Shown here: piece after piece, positions 1-9,205 of the stretch
Layout: each line of letters opens with the position of its first letter
Numbering within the stretch: position 1 is the first letter of the stretch
Assembly: GCF_023516495.1 (NCBI RefSeq)
Contig: NZ_JAMGBC010000001.1
Coordinates: 372,001 to 436,000 of the forward strand
DNA: 64,000 bases
Direction of reading: 5' to 3'
Source: Sphingomonas anseongensis
GTDB lineage: Bacteria; Pseudomonadota; Alphaproteobacteria; Sphingomonadales; Sphingomonadaceae
Position numbers and translations under genes: made by a program
Notes under the pieces: generated by a model
What the model saw: only the letters and a program-made list of their open reading frames with translations
Told to the model about the DNA's origin: nothing
Databases searched by the model: none

Positions 1-309
1 GTTGACCATCGGGAATGGGCTGTGGGGCGCGTGCGCATACCAATAAGCGACCGCCATTTCGCCGCAGAGAAGAAGCGCGACCCAGCGGGTCCAAAGGCCG
101 ATCAGGAGCAGGAAGCCGCCGATGAGCTCGAACACGCCTGCAATCCATGGGAGGGACCACATTGCGGGATGCGCCATGTCGGTGGCGGGAAAACCAAGCA
201 GTTTCGCAGTGCCATGTTCGAAGAAGAGAAGCGCCGTCACGATGCGGAGGATTCCGACCGCATAAGGTGCCCAACGCTCACTGAATTCGTCCGGACCGAC
301 TTCGTACAT
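1..309 (-). CDS. DoxX family membrane protein (3' end cut by window edge)
   Basis: Reading leftward from ATG at 309-307, 103 codons stay open to the window edge, so the C-terminus is missing. The protein starts MYEVGPDEFSERWAPYAVG and continues with hydrophobic helices: one containing FFEHGTAKLLGFP, one with AGVFELIGGFLLLIGLWTR, and one with ALLLCGEMAVAYWYAH. The HG-AK-L motif followed by an ELxGGxLLxxGLxTR helix is typical of DoxX/DoxD small inner-membrane proteins, usually about 130 residues with four helices. Their role is poorly defined; several take part in redox or oxidative-stress systems. Family call is good; no specific function can be given. Confidence 0.8.
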   Translation of the reverse strand, partial: MYEVGPDEFSERWAPYAVGILRIVTALLFFEHGTAKLLGFPATDMAHPAMWSLPWIAGVFELIGGFLLLIGLWTRWVALLLCGEMAVAYWYAHAPHSPFPMVN

Positions 310-462
310 AACCGCACCCCCCAATGGCCTTCAGCTGAAGATCACGCGTACAGGCCGCACCCGCACTGCGGCGAACGGCCGCCTTTCATAGCTTGCAGGA
401 TGAGCGGCGAGAAGCCCCGAGCGACGCCCGCCGCTCAAGCTCGAAAATGTGGCCTTGGTGCG

Positions 463-1026
463 TTAGTCGGCGCAGTCCAGCGTCGCGGCCGTGGCGGCAT
501 ATTCACGCGCCATGCTGGCAAGGATGGACGATGCCTGGGAATCCGTCGTCGCCCGGGCGAGCCGCTTGCATCGCGCTGCCTGCGCCGACAGCTCCTGCGC
601 CTGCTTGTGGCTGACATCGATGAGCAGGTTTACGGCGCCGCCGAAATTGCCGGCTTCGTCGAAAAAGGGAGTGGGGTAGGGGCAAAAGGCGCGACGGCTT
701 CCGTCAGGACGCATCGCAATCGCAACCTTCCCGCGAACCTCGGTTCGCGTCTTCACGGCTTCGGCCATCGGGCACTCTGCGTGCGGCAGGAATTCTCCAT
801 CCAGCGTGTAGAGCTGCCAGGTGACGCACCAGCGGTCGGTGCCAAGCTGCGGCTCGCGGCCCGCGAAGTCGACGCAGGCCTGGTTCCAATAGGTGACAGA
901 TCCATCCGCATCGGTCGTGTAAACGGGAACGGGCAGATCATCGAGGACGGATTTCCAATCCTCGCTGTTACGTAGGGCCTCCAAGGCGGTGTCTAGAATT
1001 TCCTGTGGCTGCGGCGCGGCGAGCAT
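463..1026 (-). CDS. Single PAS-domain protein
   Basis: A 187-residue soluble protein if it starts at ATG 1026; a TTG at 1038 would add four residues and neither start has a good ribosome site. Residues about 20-140 form a PAS fold: DDLPVPVYTTDADGSVTYWN, then a WQLYTLDGEFLPHAECPM segment, and the closing beta strands ending GAVNLLIDVSHKQ. No kinase, GGDEF or output domain follows, only a helical tail of about 45 residues. It may act as a sensor partner for a separate protein. A small inverted repeat, GCTAA-N6-TTAGC, lies at 1045-1060 in the upstream region. Ligand unknown. Confidence 0.75.
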   Translation of the reverse strand: MLAAPQPQEILDTALEALRNSEDWKSVLDDLPVPVYTTDADGSVTYWNQACVDFAGREPQLGTDRWCVTWQLYTLDGEFLPHAECPMAEAVKTRTEVRGKVAIAMRPDGSRRAFCPYPTPFFDEAGNFGGAVNLLIDVSHKQAQELSAQAARCKRLARATTDSQASSILASMAREYAATAATLDCAD

Positions 1027-1156
1027 TAGATTTGGCAATCTTTGGCTAATTCAGGTTAGCGGGAAGAACAGGCGCGGCGCGTTTCTGTTCCACGCTTAGG
1101 TGTGGGGAAACGCGTTCGCGGCGGCCTTGTGTCTGCAAGGCAACAGTTGGGTTCCG

Positions 1157-1885
1157 CTAGCGCAGACGCTTGACGAGCAGCCGGTCGTCCGGACCCGTCT
1201 TCACATCGAAATTGGGCATTGCGCGGAGGAGGTCCGACAGCCGCGTGTAGCCGTAGTTGCGTGTCGCGAAGCTCGAAACCGCCTTGGCCCGCTGGCCGAG
1301 TTCGGAGAGCGTGGTGTAGCCGTCCTCGTCGCGCTCGGAAGCCTTGTAGGCATGACCGAGAAGCTCGAGCAGTGCTTCGTCGACCGGGCGTTCCTCGACC
1401 TGCTTCTCGGTCTGCCCCTCCACATGCTGGTCTGCGACCAAAGCGGCGATGTCGAAGAAGCGCGTGCACGCCTGGCGGAAGCTGAGCGGAGTCTTGGCCG
1501 TTCCGAATCCATAGACTGGCAGTCCGTCCTCGCGGATGCGCTGGGCGAGCGGAAGGAAGTCGCTGTCCGACGACATGATCCCAAATCCGTCGACGTTTCC
1601 GCGATACAGTAGGTCCATCGCGTCGATCGTCATCCGCATGTCGGTTGCGCTCTTGCCCTTCACGACGTCGAACTGCTGCATCGGAACGATCGAGTGGAGG
1701 CCTGAAAGGTCGCCCCAGCCCTTGAGGCTCGCCTTAGCCCAATTGCCGTAGGCGCGGCGGATATTGATGGTCCCGAGTTCGCCGAGAACCAGCAGGACCT
1801 CGTCCAGATGCTCAGGCGACGCATTGTCCGCATCGATCAGTAGCGCGACATTCGGGTCTCGCGCGCCTTTATTGCCGTTACTCAT
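1157..1885 (-). CDS. NYN-domain (LabA/DUF88-type) RNase with C-terminal LOTUS-like domain
   Basis: 242 residues from ATG 1885, with an AAGGGA ribosome site upstream. The N-terminal half is a NYN (PIN-like) nuclease domain: ALLIDADNAS near residue 15 gives the first acidic pair, KGKSATDMRMTIDAMDLLY the middle acidic residues, and IMSSDSDFLPLAQRIREDG the third acidic cluster, all of which coordinate metal in this family. The C-terminal about 70 residues (YTTLSELGQRAKAVSSFATRNYGYTRLSDLLRAM) match an OST-HTH/LOTUS RNA-binding domain. This NYN-plus-LOTUS arrangement is common in bacteria; the RNA substrates are not known. It is transcribed divergently from the downstream-lying lipoprotein gene. 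Confidence 0.85.
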   Translation of the reverse strand: MSNGNKGARDPNVALLIDADNASPEHLDEVLLVLGELGTINIRRAYGNWAKASLKGWGDLSGLHSIVPMQQFDVVKGKSATDMRMTIDAMDLLYRGNVDGFGIMSSDSDFLPLAQRIREDGLPVYGFGTAKTPLSFRQACTRFFDIAALVADQHVEGQTEKQVEERPVDEALLELLGHAYKASERDEDGYTTLSELGQRAKAVSSFATRNYGYTRLSDLLRAMPNFDVKTGPDDRLLVKRLR

Positions 1886-1995
1886 CGGCTGTTTCCCTTC
1901 GTATCGGCGCGTCTTAGCCTATTAATTCGGGAACGAAACGCCCTCTCACGCACTGAACAACCCATGGGATGGGGGGCAGTTTGGAGGACGAGAAA

Positions 1996-2367
1996 ATGAA
2001 ACGCCTTGCACTTACAGCCGCTGTCATTGGCGCGATTGGCCTGACCGGCTGCGCAACCAGCCCGTACGGTTACAACGACCCTTACGGCTATGGCTACAAC
2101 AGCCCTTATGGCTACCAGCAGCCTTACAACAATAGCACCCTCGGCAACGCCGCGACCGGCGCGGCCGTAGGCGCAGCCGGCGGAGCAATTGCCGGCGCGG
2201 TTATCCCGGGCGTCAGCACTGGCGAAGGCGCCATTGCCGGCGCAATCCTGGGCGGCGTCCTTGGAGCCGTCGTGAACGGCCGGCAATATTATCGCGATAC
2301 CCGCGGCTATTGCTATTACGTCGACCAGTACGGTCAGCCGCATTACAACTATAACGTGCGCTGCTAG
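1996..2367 (+). CDS. Glycine-zipper outer-membrane lipoprotein
   Basis: 123 residues from ATG 1996; GGAGG at 1983-1987 gives a good ribosome site and decides against the upstream ATG at 1969. Residues 1-18 are a lipoprotein signal ending in the lipobox LTG-Cys19. A Tyr/Pro/Gly/Asn-rich repeat (SPYGYNDPYGY, NSPYGYQQPYNN) follows, then a glycine-zipper stretch (GAAVGAAGGAIAGAVIPG, AIAGAILGGVLGAV) that resembles the SmpA/YMGG/SlyB type. The C-terminus carries two cysteines (GYCYYVDQ and VRC-end) that could form a disulfide. Probably anchored in the outer membrane with an envelope-stability role; exact function unknown. Confidence 0.8.
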   Translation: MKRLALTAAVIGAIGLTGCATSPYGYNDPYGYGYNSPYGYQQPYNNSTLGNAATGAAVGAAGGAIAGAVIPGVSTGEGAIAGAILGGVLGAVVNGRQYYRDTRGYCYYVDQYGQPHYNYNVRC

Positions 2368-2406
2368 TCCTTTCAGGGACTTAAGTTAGTCGTCCGACGA
2401 ACGCTG

Positions 2407-3042
2407 CTAGGCGGGGTGGAAGGTCCCTTTCACCTCGTCGAGCACGTACAATCGGCCCTCGGCGATAGAGAAATGAGCGCCGTGCAGCTTGAGCCGCCCG
2501 GCGCGCTCGCGTTCCGCGATCCAGGGAAACGTCCTAAGGTTCGCGAGGCTGAGCTTCACCGCCTCCCACTCCATTTCCAGAACGGCATCGGCGTCGAGTT
2601 CGTGATGGTGCTCGCGGACCTGGTCGCGGGCGCCGTGAAGCATCGATACCCAGTTCGCGATAAAACGGCCCTCGCCCGCGGCGGCGCCGTCGAACTGACC
2701 CGTCAGGGCGGCTGCGCAGCCGCCGCATGAGCCGTGGCCTAGCACCAGAATCTCCTCCACCTCGAGCTGCGTGACGCCGAACTCGAGCGCGGAGGACACG
2801 CCGTGGTAGCCGGCGGTAGTCTCGTACGGAGGCGCAAGCGCCGCGATGTTTCGAACGACGAAGATCTCGCCCGGCTTCGTGTCGAAAATCTGTGCGGGGT
2901 CCGTGCGGCTGTCGGCGCAGGCGATGACCATGACCTTCGGGCTCTGGCCCTCGGCGAGCTCGGACCAGCGCTCGCGCTCGCGCGGCCATTCGCGTTCGCG
3001 AAATCGGCGATAACCTTCGATCAGTCGAGTGAAACGGGGCAT
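2407..3042 (-). CDS. Beta-class carbonic anhydrase
   Basis: Converts CO2 and water to bicarbonate in the cytoplasm. 211 residues from ATG 3042 (MPRFTRLIEGYRRF), preferred over the TTG at 3078. The zinc site is complete: the ACADSRTDP motif supplies the first Cys and the Asp-Arg dyad, and LGHGSCGGC supplies the His and second Cys. Length is normal for the beta class. It stands alone on the minus strand, divergent from lipA with about 65 bp between the two starts. Family call is near certain; which physiological process it feeds (carboxylation or pH balance) is not visible here. Confidence 0.93.
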   Translation of the reverse strand: MPRFTRLIEGYRRFREREWPRERERWSELAEGQSPKVMVIACADSRTDPAQIFDTKPGEIFVVRNIAALAPPYETTAGYHGVSSALEFGVTQLEVEEILVLGHGSCGGCAAALTGQFDGAAAGEGRFIANWVSMLHGARDQVREHHHELDADAVLEMEWEAVKLSLANLRTFPWIAERERAGRLKLHGAHFSIAEGRLYVLDEVKGTFHPA

Positions 3043-3107
3043 GGGAGCCGCGCTAAACAGGCAGTGCAGGGCTGGCAAGCGGAAGCCCGCATCGCTATCT
3101 GGCCCGC

Positions 3108-4028
3108 ATGAACGTTCCTGCAGCAGTCCCTCCGAAGCAGCGCAAGCCCGACTGGATCCGCGTCAAGGCGCCGGTCAGCGAGGGATACCACGCGACAAGG
3201 CGGCTGATGCGCGAGCTAAACCTCGCGACCGTTTGCGAGGAAGCGGCCTGCCCGAACATCGGCGAGTGCTGGACCAAGAAGCATGCGACGGTGATGATCC
3301 TCGGCGACACCTGCACTCGCGCCTGCGCCTTTTGCAACGTGAAGACGGGAATGCCGCGGGCGGTTGACCCGCTGGAGCCCGAGCATGTTGCGACAGCGGC
3401 GGCCGAGCTTGGCCTGGAGCATATCGTCGTGACCTCCGTCGACCGTGACGATTTGCCCGACGGTGGAGCGTCCCAATTCGTGAAGGTGATCGAAGCGCTC
3501 CGCCGCAACACGCCGAACACCACCATCGAGATCCTGACCCCCGATTTTCGGAACAAGGCCGAAAGCGCAGTCGACGCGATCGTTGCCGCGGGGCCCGACG
3601 TCTTCAATCACAATCTGGAGACCGTCCCGAGGCTGTATCCGACGATCCGGCCAGGAGCCCGCTACTATGCGTCGCTTCGGCTGCTGGAGAGCGTGAAACG
3701 CAAGGCGCCGCACATCTTCACCAAGTCCGGCCTGATGGTCGGCCTGGGCGAGCAAAGGCTAGAGGTCCACCAGGTGATGGACGACATGCGCTCCGCCGGC
3801 GTCGATTTCCTGACGATGGGCCAGTATCTTCAGCCAACGCCGCGTCACGCGAAAGTGGAAGAGTTCGTAACCCCCAGCGCATTCGACGCTTATGCGGCGA
3901 TCGGCCGCGCGAAGGGCTTCCTGCTGGTCGCGGCCTCGCCGCTCACGCGGTCGAGCTATCACGCCGGCGACGACTTCAGGAAAATGCAGGAATCGCGCGC
4001 CGCCCAACTGGAGCGGGCGAACGGCTGA
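3108..4028 (+). CDS. lipA: Lipoyl synthase
   Basis: Radical-SAM enzyme that inserts two sulfurs into octanoyl groups on lipoate-dependent complexes. 306 residues. The auxiliary 4Fe-4S cluster cysteines are Cys43, Cys48 and Cys54 in [12 protein letters not shown], and the radical-SAM cluster is Cys69, Cys73 and Cys76 in CTRACAFC. The C-terminal RSSY motif, which provides the serine ligand of the auxiliary cluster, is present. The stop codon overlaps the start of ratA (TGATG), so the two are translationally coupled, an arrangement common in alphaproteobacteria. Confidence 0.97.
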   Translation: MNVPAAVPPKQRKPDWIRVKAPVSEGYHATRRLMRELNLATVCEEAACPNIGECWTKKHATVMILGDTCTRACAFCNVKTGMPRAVDPLEPEHVATAAAELGLEHIVVTSVDRDDLPDGGASQFVKVIEALRRNTPNTTIEILTPDFRNKAESAVDAIVAAGPDVFNHNLETVPRLYPTIRPGARYYASLRLLESVKRKAPHIFTKSGLMVGLGEQRLEVHQVMDDMRSAGVDFLTMGQYLQPTPRHAKVEEFVTPSAFDAYAAIGRAKGFLLVAASPLTRSSYHAGDDFRKMQESRAAQLERANG

Positions 4029-4489
4029 TGCCTCGGCACAGCGAAACGCGCCATCTCCCATATACGCCGGAGCAGCTGTTCGACCTGGTCGCGGATGTCG
4101 CGAGCTATGATGAGTTTCTGCCTTGGGTGGTTGCGGTCCGAATCCGCTCATCCAGCGAGACTGAAACCATCGCCGACCTCATCGTCGGCTTCAGCGCCTT
4201 CAAGGAACGGTTCACCAGCAAGGTCATGAAACGGCGCCCGGAGCGGATCTGCGTCGACTATGTCGAGGGACCGCTCAAATATCTTCACAACGAGTGGCAG
4301 TTCGAGCGCGGGCGCGACGGCGGAACCAACGTTCATTTCTCGGTCGATTTTGCGTTCAATTCGCGCCTGTTCGAAACGCTTGCAGGCCAGATGTTCGACC
4401 GCGCGCTTCGGCGGATGACCGGCGCGTTCGAGCAGCGCGCCGCCGTGCTTTACGGCATCAACAACTCGAGCGCGCAGAGCGCGGCCTGA
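4028..4489 (+). CDS. Coq10/RatA-type START-like protein
   Basis: 153 residues, start overlapping the lipA stop by one base. It has the START-like lipid-pocket fold of the COQ10/RatA family: [32 protein letters not shown] at the N-terminus, the FKERFTSKV strand and the WQFERG strand, and a C-terminal helix around residues 115-150. Members bind ubiquinone or polyketide-like lipids and support respiration; the E. coli member was reported as a ribosome-associated toxin, but a quinone-related role is more usual in alphaproteobacteria. Its 3' end overlaps the convergent cinA by 40 bp. Confidence 0.85.
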   Translation: MPRHSETRHLPYTPEQLFDLVADVASYDEFLPWVVAVRIRSSSETETIADLIVGFSAFKERFTSKVMKRRPERICVDYVEGPLKYLHNEWQFERGRDGGTNVHFSVDFAFNSRLFETLAGQMFDRALRRMTGAFEQRAAVLYGINNSSAQSAA

Positions 4490-4953
4490 AGCCGCACGCC
4501 CGAACGCGTGGTTTCGTCGAAATGCTTCTGGTCGGCGACAATCTGCGAAGGGTCCGCCCCGCGCTCTGCCCTCGCGAACACCACTGTCCCAACCGGCTTG
4601 GCAGGAGTTCCGCCGCCAGGGCCGGCAATACCGGTAATTGCGACTGCGATGTCCGCCTTCGACGCAGCAAGCGCGCCGCGCGCCATCGCCCATGCGGTCG
4701 CGACGCTGACCGCACCGAAGGTTTCCACGACCTCCTCGCTGACGCCGAGATCCTCGATCTTCGACGCGTTGGAATAAGTCACGTAACCAGCCTCGAACAC
4801 GTCGGAAGATCCTGGAATTTCGGTCAAAGCTGCGCACACCAGCCCGCCGGTGCAGCTTTCCGCCACCGCGACGGTGCGTCCGAGCTTCCGGTTGGCCGCA
4901 ATGACCTCCTTGGCCTTGTCGTACAGTTCCTGCGGAAGGAGTCGCTCGGTCAC
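4450..4953 (-). CDS. CinA C-terminal domain amidohydrolase (PncC-type)
   Basis: 167 residues from a GTG start (4953) that overlaps the ispDF stop in a GTGA junction, so it is the second gene of an ispDF-cinA operon. The protein is the stand-alone nicotinamide-nucleotide amidase domain: [20 protein letters not shown] with the catalytic Ser, then [14 protein letters not shown], and [20 protein letters not shown]. There is no N-terminal MoaB-like domain, as in most proteobacterial PncC proteins. It deamidates NMN to nicotinate mononucleotide in NAD recycling. Confidence 0.9.
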   Translation of the reverse strand: MTERLLPQELYDKAKEVIAANRKLGRTVAVAESCTGGLVCAALTEIPGSSDVFEAGYVTYSNASKIEDLGVSEEVVETFGAVSVATAWAMARGALAASKADIAVAITGIAGPGGGTPAKPVGTVVFARAERGADPSQIVADQKHFDETTRSGVRLQAALCALELLMP

Positions 4954-6092
4954 CGCGAAACCTCCTGCCGGATATTGGCAACAGCCTGAGCTGCGATTCC
5001 CTCGTGGCGGCCGGTGAATCCCAGGCCCTCGGTCGTGGTCGCCTTGATGCTGATTTGTGCCTCCTCGATACCCAATGCGGCCGCAACAGCCTTGCGCATG
5101 GCCAAGCGATGCGGACCGACTTTCGGTTCCTCGCAGATGATGGTGCAGTCGATGTGGTCGATGATTCCGCCGTTGTCTCGAACGAGGGCTGCGGCATGGG
5201 CAACGAAGAGGTCGGAGGAAGCACCGGCCCAGCGGCGGTCGGACGGCGGGAAATGCTCGCCGATGTCCCCCAGCCCGGCTGCGCCAAGGAGTGCGTCGGT
5301 GATCGCGTGCAAGACGACGTCTGCATCGCTGTGGCCCGCGAGCCCGCGCAAATGCGGGACTTCGACTCCCCCGAGCATGATGGGGCCTTCGCCGCCGAAT
5401 GCATGGACGTCAAAGCCGATTCCCGTGCGCGGAACGAGCCGCGATAAGAGCCACTCCTCGGCGCGAGCGAAATCCCGCGGCGTGGTGATCTTCTCGAGCG
5501 CCGGATCCCCTTCGACCGCGGCCACTGTGAGGCCGGCTGCGCGAGCGACGGTCGTTTCATCCGTGGGCGTCGCGCCGGACCAGGATTCATACGCACTGCG
5601 GAGTGCGGCGAGCCGGAAGGCCTGAGGGGTCTGCACGCGCACCATCCCCGTCCGGTCGACGGGCTCGTTTAGCCGGTCGCTCGCCCGAGCCAGCGTATCG
5701 CCGATTGCAAGAACGGGGGCCGCGCCCTCGAAGAATTCCAGGGGGGCAAGCAGCCTATCGATCACTTGCGGCGGACAAAACGGGCGGGCGGCGTCGTGGA
5801 CAAGGATCGCCTCGCCTTCGATCGCGGAAAGCCCGGCGCGGACCGAATCGGCGCGCTCTTCGCCGCCCTCGACCAGCTTGCCGACGTCGATGCCGTCGAG
5901 CGCCTGCTGGGCCAGAGCCTGCTGGCCGGACCCAATCACCACCCGAACTTTCGAAATGGCGGGGTGCGAAGCCAGCGCCTGAACCGCCCGGCGAAGCATC
6001 GGCTTTCCGCCGAGCAGCCGGTATTGCTTCGGCAATCCGCCGCCGGCCCGCTCGCCTTTCCCGGCTGCGACAATGAGGGCGGTCGTGCTCAC
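4950..6092 (-). CDS. ispDF: Bifunctional IspD/IspF isoprenoid enzyme
   Basis: 380 residues from GTG 6092. Residues about 1-220 are IspD, 2-C-methyl-D-erythritol 4-phosphate cytidylyltransferase, with the nucleotide-binding [16 protein letters not shown] loop and the VHDAARPF motif. Residues about 222-380 are IspF, 2-C-methyl-D-erythritol 2,4-cyclodiphosphate synthase, with the metal-binding DVH near the domain start (GIGFDVHAF) and [19 protein letters not shown]. Both act in the non-mevalonate isoprenoid pathway. The fusion is frequent in alphaproteobacteria. It is followed directly by the overlapping cinA. Confidence 0.96.
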   Translation of the reverse strand: MSTTALIVAAGKGERAGGGLPKQYRLLGGKPMLRRAVQALASHPAISKVRVVIGSGQQALAQQALDGIDVGKLVEGGEERADSVRAGLSAIEGEAILVHDAARPFCPPQVIDRLLAPLEFFEGAAPVLAIGDTLARASDRLNEPVDRTGMVRVQTPQAFRLAALRSAYESWSGATPTDETTVARAAGLTVAAVEGDPALEKITTPRDFARAEEWLLSRLVPRTGIGFDVHAFGGEGPIMLGGVEVPHLRGLAGHSDADVVLHAITDALLGAAGLGDIGEHFPPSDRRWAGASSDLFVAHAAALVRDNGGIIDHIDCTIICEEPKVGPHRLAMRKAVAAALGIEEAQISIKATTTEGLGFTGRHEGIAAQAVANIRQEVSR

Positions 6093-6157
6093 GGCCCGCG
6101 CGTCTAGGCTGCCTCGCCTTGTCCGCCAAGGGCTGTTCCACTATCTCCCGCCGACCC

Positions 6158-7156
6158 ATGACGATGCTGAAGCCCATATCCATCGGTCCGGTGAGGATCG
6201 ACGCGCCGGTGATCCTGGCGCCCATGACGGGCGTCACCGACCTGCCGTTCCGCCGCGCAGTAAAGGCTTATGGAGCCGGCCTGACCGTAAGTGAGATGAT
6301 CGCGAGCCAGGCCATGATCCGCGAGACTCGTCAGTCACTCCAGAAATCGCTGTGGGATCCTTGCGAGCAGCCGGTCTCGCTGCAGCTTGCCGGTTGCGAG
6401 CCTCAGGTGATGGCCGAGGCCGCCAAGCTCAACGAGGATCGCGGGGCGGCGATCATCGACATCAACATGGGATGCCCGGTCCGCAAGGTCGTCAACGGGT
6501 GGGCCGGCTCGGCGCTTATGCGCGACCTCACCACGGCCGCGGCGATCATCGATGCGACCGTGAAGGCGGTCAGCGTTCCAGTGACCCTCAAGACCCGGAT
6601 GGGCTGGGACCATGCCAGCCTCAACGCGCCGGAGCTTGCGAGAATCGCGGAAGATCTGGGCGTGAAGATGATCACCATCCACGGCCGGACGCGCTGCCAG
6701 CTCTACAAGGGTGAGGCCGATTGGAGCTTCGTTCGCAAGGTGAAGGATGCTGTTTCAATCCCCGTCATCGTCAACGGCGACATCTGCTCGGTCGACGACG
6801 CCCGCGAGGCGCTTCGCCAGTCGGGCGCCGACGGAGTCATGATCGGTCGCGGCGCCTACGGACGCCCCTGGCTTCTCGCCCAGACCGTGGCCGAGCTGGT
6901 TGAGGGCCGCGCCTGGACCGAGCCGTCGCTCGACGAGCAGCTCGACGTCATGCTGCGCCAGTATGACGAAATGCTGTCGCTCTACGGGCGGCACACAGGA
7001 GTGAACCTCGCCCGAAAGCATATCGGCTGGTACACCAAGGGCCTTCCGGGCTCGGCGGAGCTCCGCAACCGGATCAACCAGCAGGATGATCCGGCGGTCG
7101 TCATTTCGATGCTCCGGGAATTCTACGCGCCCTGGATGACTCGCGCGGCCGCATAG
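6158..7156 (+). CDS. dusB: tRNA-dihydrouridine synthase
   Basis: FMN enzyme that reduces uridine in the D-loop of tRNAs. 332 residues from ATG 6158 ([10 protein letters not shown]); the upstream TTG at 6119 is unlikely and ATG 6164 is possible. Motifs: [17 protein letters not shown] at the N-terminus, the catalytic-loop [13 protein letters not shown] with its Cys, the [14 protein letters not shown] region and [15 protein letters not shown]. In many alphaproteobacteria this gene (also called nifR3) precedes ntrBC; here it is instead followed by a CAP-domain gene 24 bp downstream. Confidence 0.93.
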   Translation: MTMLKPISIGPVRIDAPVILAPMTGVTDLPFRRAVKAYGAGLTVSEMIASQAMIRETRQSLQKSLWDPCEQPVSLQLAGCEPQVMAEAAKLNEDRGAAIIDINMGCPVRKVVNGWAGSALMRDLTTAAAIIDATVKAVSVPVTLKTRMGWDHASLNAPELARIAEDLGVKMITIHGRTRCQLYKGEADWSFVRKVKDAVSIPVIVNGDICSVDDAREALRQSGADGVMIGRGAYGRPWLLAQTVAELVEGRAWTEPSLDEQLDVMLRQYDEMLSLYGRHTGVNLARKHIGWYTKGLPGSAELRNRINQQDDPAVVISMLREFYAPWMTRAAA

Positions 7157-7180
7157 TGATATGACCTCCCAGGAGGTCGA

Positions 7181-7696
7181 ATGCGTACGTTTCTCAGCTG
7201 CTTAGCAGTCATACTAACCGCAGGTGTGCTTCCGGCGCCCGCGCCGGGCCAGCCACTCGATCCGCTGTCGATGCGGCTGCTGGTTGCGCACAACCGCGAG
7301 CGCGTTGCCCTTGGAGTTCCGCCGCTCAGCTGGGATCCGGCGCTGGCCGCAGCCGCCGCTTCCTACGGCCCGGCGCTCGCGGCGATCGGCACGCTCCAAC
7401 ACTCGCCGAAGCAGACCCGTCCCGGACAGCGCGAAAACCTGTGGATGGGAACCAAAGGCGCCTTCACTCCGGAGCAGATGGTGTCCAACTGGACCAGCGA
7501 GAAGCGCTACTTCCGCCCCGGCATCTTTCCCGCGGTCAGCAGCACGGGCAATTGGCTCGACGTGTCCCACTATACGACCATCGTGTGGCGGACGACGACC
7601 CGCGTCGGCTGCGCGATCTACAGGACCCCCGCCAGTGATTTCCTCATCTGCCGCTACTCGCCTCCGGGGAATGTCGACGGCAAGCCGGTTCTCTAA
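7181..7696 (+). CDS. Secreted CAP (SCP/PR-1-like) domain protein
   Basis: 171 residues with an AGGAGG ribosome site just before ATG 7181. Residues 1-23 are a signal peptide (FLSCLAVILTAGVLPAPAPG). The rest is a short CAP domain: LLVAHNRERVALGVPPLSWDPALAAAA, then QHSPKQTRPGQRENLWMGT, SHYTTIVWRTTTRVGCAI and FLICRYSPPGNVDGKPV. The HYTTIVW motif and the two late cysteines, placed for a disulfide, are family hallmarks. Periplasmic or extracellular; bacterial CAP proteins have no settled activity. It lies close behind dusB and its stop codon runs into a 16-bp palindrome. Confidence 0.88.
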   Translation: MRTFLSCLAVILTAGVLPAPAPGQPLDPLSMRLLVAHNRERVALGVPPLSWDPALAAAAASYGPALAAIGTLQHSPKQTRPGQRENLWMGTKGAFTPEQMVSNWTSEKRYFRPGIFPAVSSTGNWLDVSHYTTIVWRTTTRVGCAIYRTPASDFLICRYSPPGNVDGKPVL

Positions 7697-7750
7697 TCCA
7701 GCGCTGGATTCATAGCCGCCACGGCGGCTAAGCCTCGCTCCTGAGGAGCG
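7695..7750. repeat. Three consecutive short inverted repeats
   Basis: Within 56 bp between the CAP gene and the nitronate monooxygenase gene lie three perfect inverted repeats in a row: a 16-bp palindrome at 7695-7710 (AATCCAGC/GCTGGATT, starting inside the CAP stop codon), an 8-bp stem with a 2-bp centre at 7713-7730 (TAGCCGCC/GGCGGCTA), and a 7-bp stem with a 1-bp centre at 7736-7750 (CGCTCCT/AGGAGCG). There is no T-run, so a standard terminator is unlikely. Confidence 0.75.
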
Positions 7751-7758
7751 GGGGCGGC

Positions 7759-8730
7759 ATGGCAATTCCAGATATACTTTCCGGACTGCGCCTGCCGGTG
7801 ATCGCCGCCCCTCTGTTTATCATTTCCAACCCCAAGCTGGTCGTTGCCCAGTGTGCCGCCGGGGTCGTCGGAAGCTTTCCCGCGCTCAACGCGCGGCCAG
7901 CTTCGCAACTTGACGAATGGCTCCATGAAATCACCGGGGAGCTGGCTGCTCACGATCGCGACAATCCCGACCGGCCGGCTGCGCCCTTCGCGGTCAACCA
8001 GATCGTCCACCGCTCCAACGACCGATTCGAAGCGGACATGGCGGTGTGCGAAAAATGGAAGGTGCCGATCGTGATCACCTCGCTCGGCGCCCGCGAGGAG
8101 CTGAACCAGGCGGTTCACGGGTGGGGCGGGATCACGCTTCACGACATCATCGATGACCGGTTCGCGCGCAAGGCGGTGGCGAAAGGCGCTGACGGCCTCA
8201 TCGCCGTGGCGGCGGGGGCAGGGGGACACGCCGGGCACTGGTCGCCGTTCGCTTTGGTGCAGGAAATCCGGAGCTGGTTCGACGGCCCACTGATCCTGTC
8301 CGGATCCATTGCCACGGGTTCTGCGATCCTGGCCGCGGAAGCAATGGGTGCCGACCTTGCTTATGTCGGCTCGCCGTTCATCGCCACTCCGGAAGCGCGT
8401 TGCTCTGACGAATATCGCCAGGCAATCGTCGACAGCGGCGCCGCCGACATCGTCAACAGCGCGTTGTTCACCGGAATTGCCGGCAATTACCTGCGCTCGT
8501 CCATCGAGCGCTCGGGCCTCGATCCGAACGCCCTGGACAAGCTGGAGTCACTCCCCACGGAATTCGGCTCCGACGGCTCGACCAAGAGCAAGGCATGGCG
8601 CGACATATGGGGGTCGGGGCAGGGGATCGGAGCGATCAGGAAGGTTCAGCCGGCAGGCGATTACATCGCTCAGCTCGAGCGGGAGTATACGGAAGCGCGT
8701 TCGCGCCTCTGTTCTAACCCTGGCCGGTGA
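7759..8730 (+). CDS. Nitronate monooxygenase (2-nitropropane dioxygenase family)
   Basis: 323 residues. FMN-dependent TIM-barrel enzyme that oxidises alkyl nitronates. Visible motifs: LRLPVIAAPLFIISNPKLV at the N-terminus, the VVGSFPALNARP loop, the phosphate-binding AVAAGAGGHAGHWSPFAL with the active-site His, and GPLILSGSIATGSAILAAEAMGADLAYVGSPFIATPEA. These fit the bacterial NMO/enoyl-reductase-like family. The last 17 bp overlap the convergent rcdA gene. Substrate in this organism unknown; family members often act as detoxification enzymes. Confidence 0.88.
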   Translation: MAIPDILSGLRLPVIAAPLFIISNPKLVVAQCAAGVVGSFPALNARPASQLDEWLHEITGELAAHDRDNPDRPAAPFAVNQIVHRSNDRFEADMAVCEKWKVPIVITSLGAREELNQAVHGWGGITLHDIIDDRFARKAVAKGADGLIAVAAGAGGHAGHWSPFALVQEIRSWFDGPLILSGSIATGSAILAAEAMGADLAYVGSPFIATPEARCSDEYRQAIVDSGAADIVNSALFTGIAGNYLRSSIERSGLDPNALDKLESLPTEFGSDGSTKSKAWRDIWGSGQGIGAIRKVQPAGDYIAQLEREYTEARSRLCSNPGR

Positions 8731-9205
8731 GCCCGCGTTCGAGGCGGCCCATCAGCGCGCGCGCCGGACTGGCCACCGGCTCGTCCCCAACATTGCCTTC
8801 GTCGAGCCGCTTCACCCGCGCGTAGAGGTCGGAGCTCGCATTGACGAGCCGCTGTGCAGCTTCCGGAAGGCGCGCCACGACCGCCGGATCGCTCAGCTGG
8901 GCATTGCCTAGCCTGCGCTCCGGCCGCCGTCCCTCGCGATAGGCGATCTCGCCGCTTTCGATCGCGCGCTGGGTTAGCAGCCAGGCGACGATGTGCATGA
9001 TTCGAGTGGTGACCTTCAGCGATTCGCAGGCGAAATTCACCCGGACGAACGGGTCGAGCGTGCATCGCTCTTCGCGCCCCGCATCGTCGAAATAGGACCG
9101 CGCCTCGTCGGCCAGCAGCATCGCCTCAGTGTAGAAGGAATCCACCAGCCGCGGCGTGATCCGGACTTCCGGTTCAGGCGTTTCGTTGGGATCGTGCATA
9201 AGCAT
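8714..9205 (-). CDS. rcdA: DUF1465 protein, RcdA-like cell-cycle proteolysis adaptor
   Basis: 163 residues from ATG 9205 (an ATG at 9199 is equally possible; the longer frame to 9364 has an uncharacteristic N-terminus). The DUF1465 core is clear: VDSFYTEAMLLADEARSYFD, then FACESLKVTTRIMHIVAWLLTQRAIESGEI. In Caulobacter the family member RcdA is an adaptor that brings CtrA and other substrates to ClpXP during the cell cycle. The C-terminal tail is predicted disordered, as in RcdA. The family call is firm; the orthologous function is inferred. Confidence 0.72.
   Translation of the reverse strand: MLMHDPNETPEPEVRITPRLVDSFYTEAMLLADEARSYFDDAGREERCTLDPFVRVNFACESLKVTTRIMHIVAWLLTQRAIESGEIAYREGRRPERRLGNAQLSDPAVVARLPEAAQRLVNASSDLYARVKRLDEGNVGDEPVASPARALMGRLERGLTGQG

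Noticed and set aside
22-975. Long plus-strand reading frame at the left end
   Set aside because: It lies opposite the DoxX and PAS genes, has no domain and is rich in Arg and Gly as expected of an antisense frame in GC-rich DNA.
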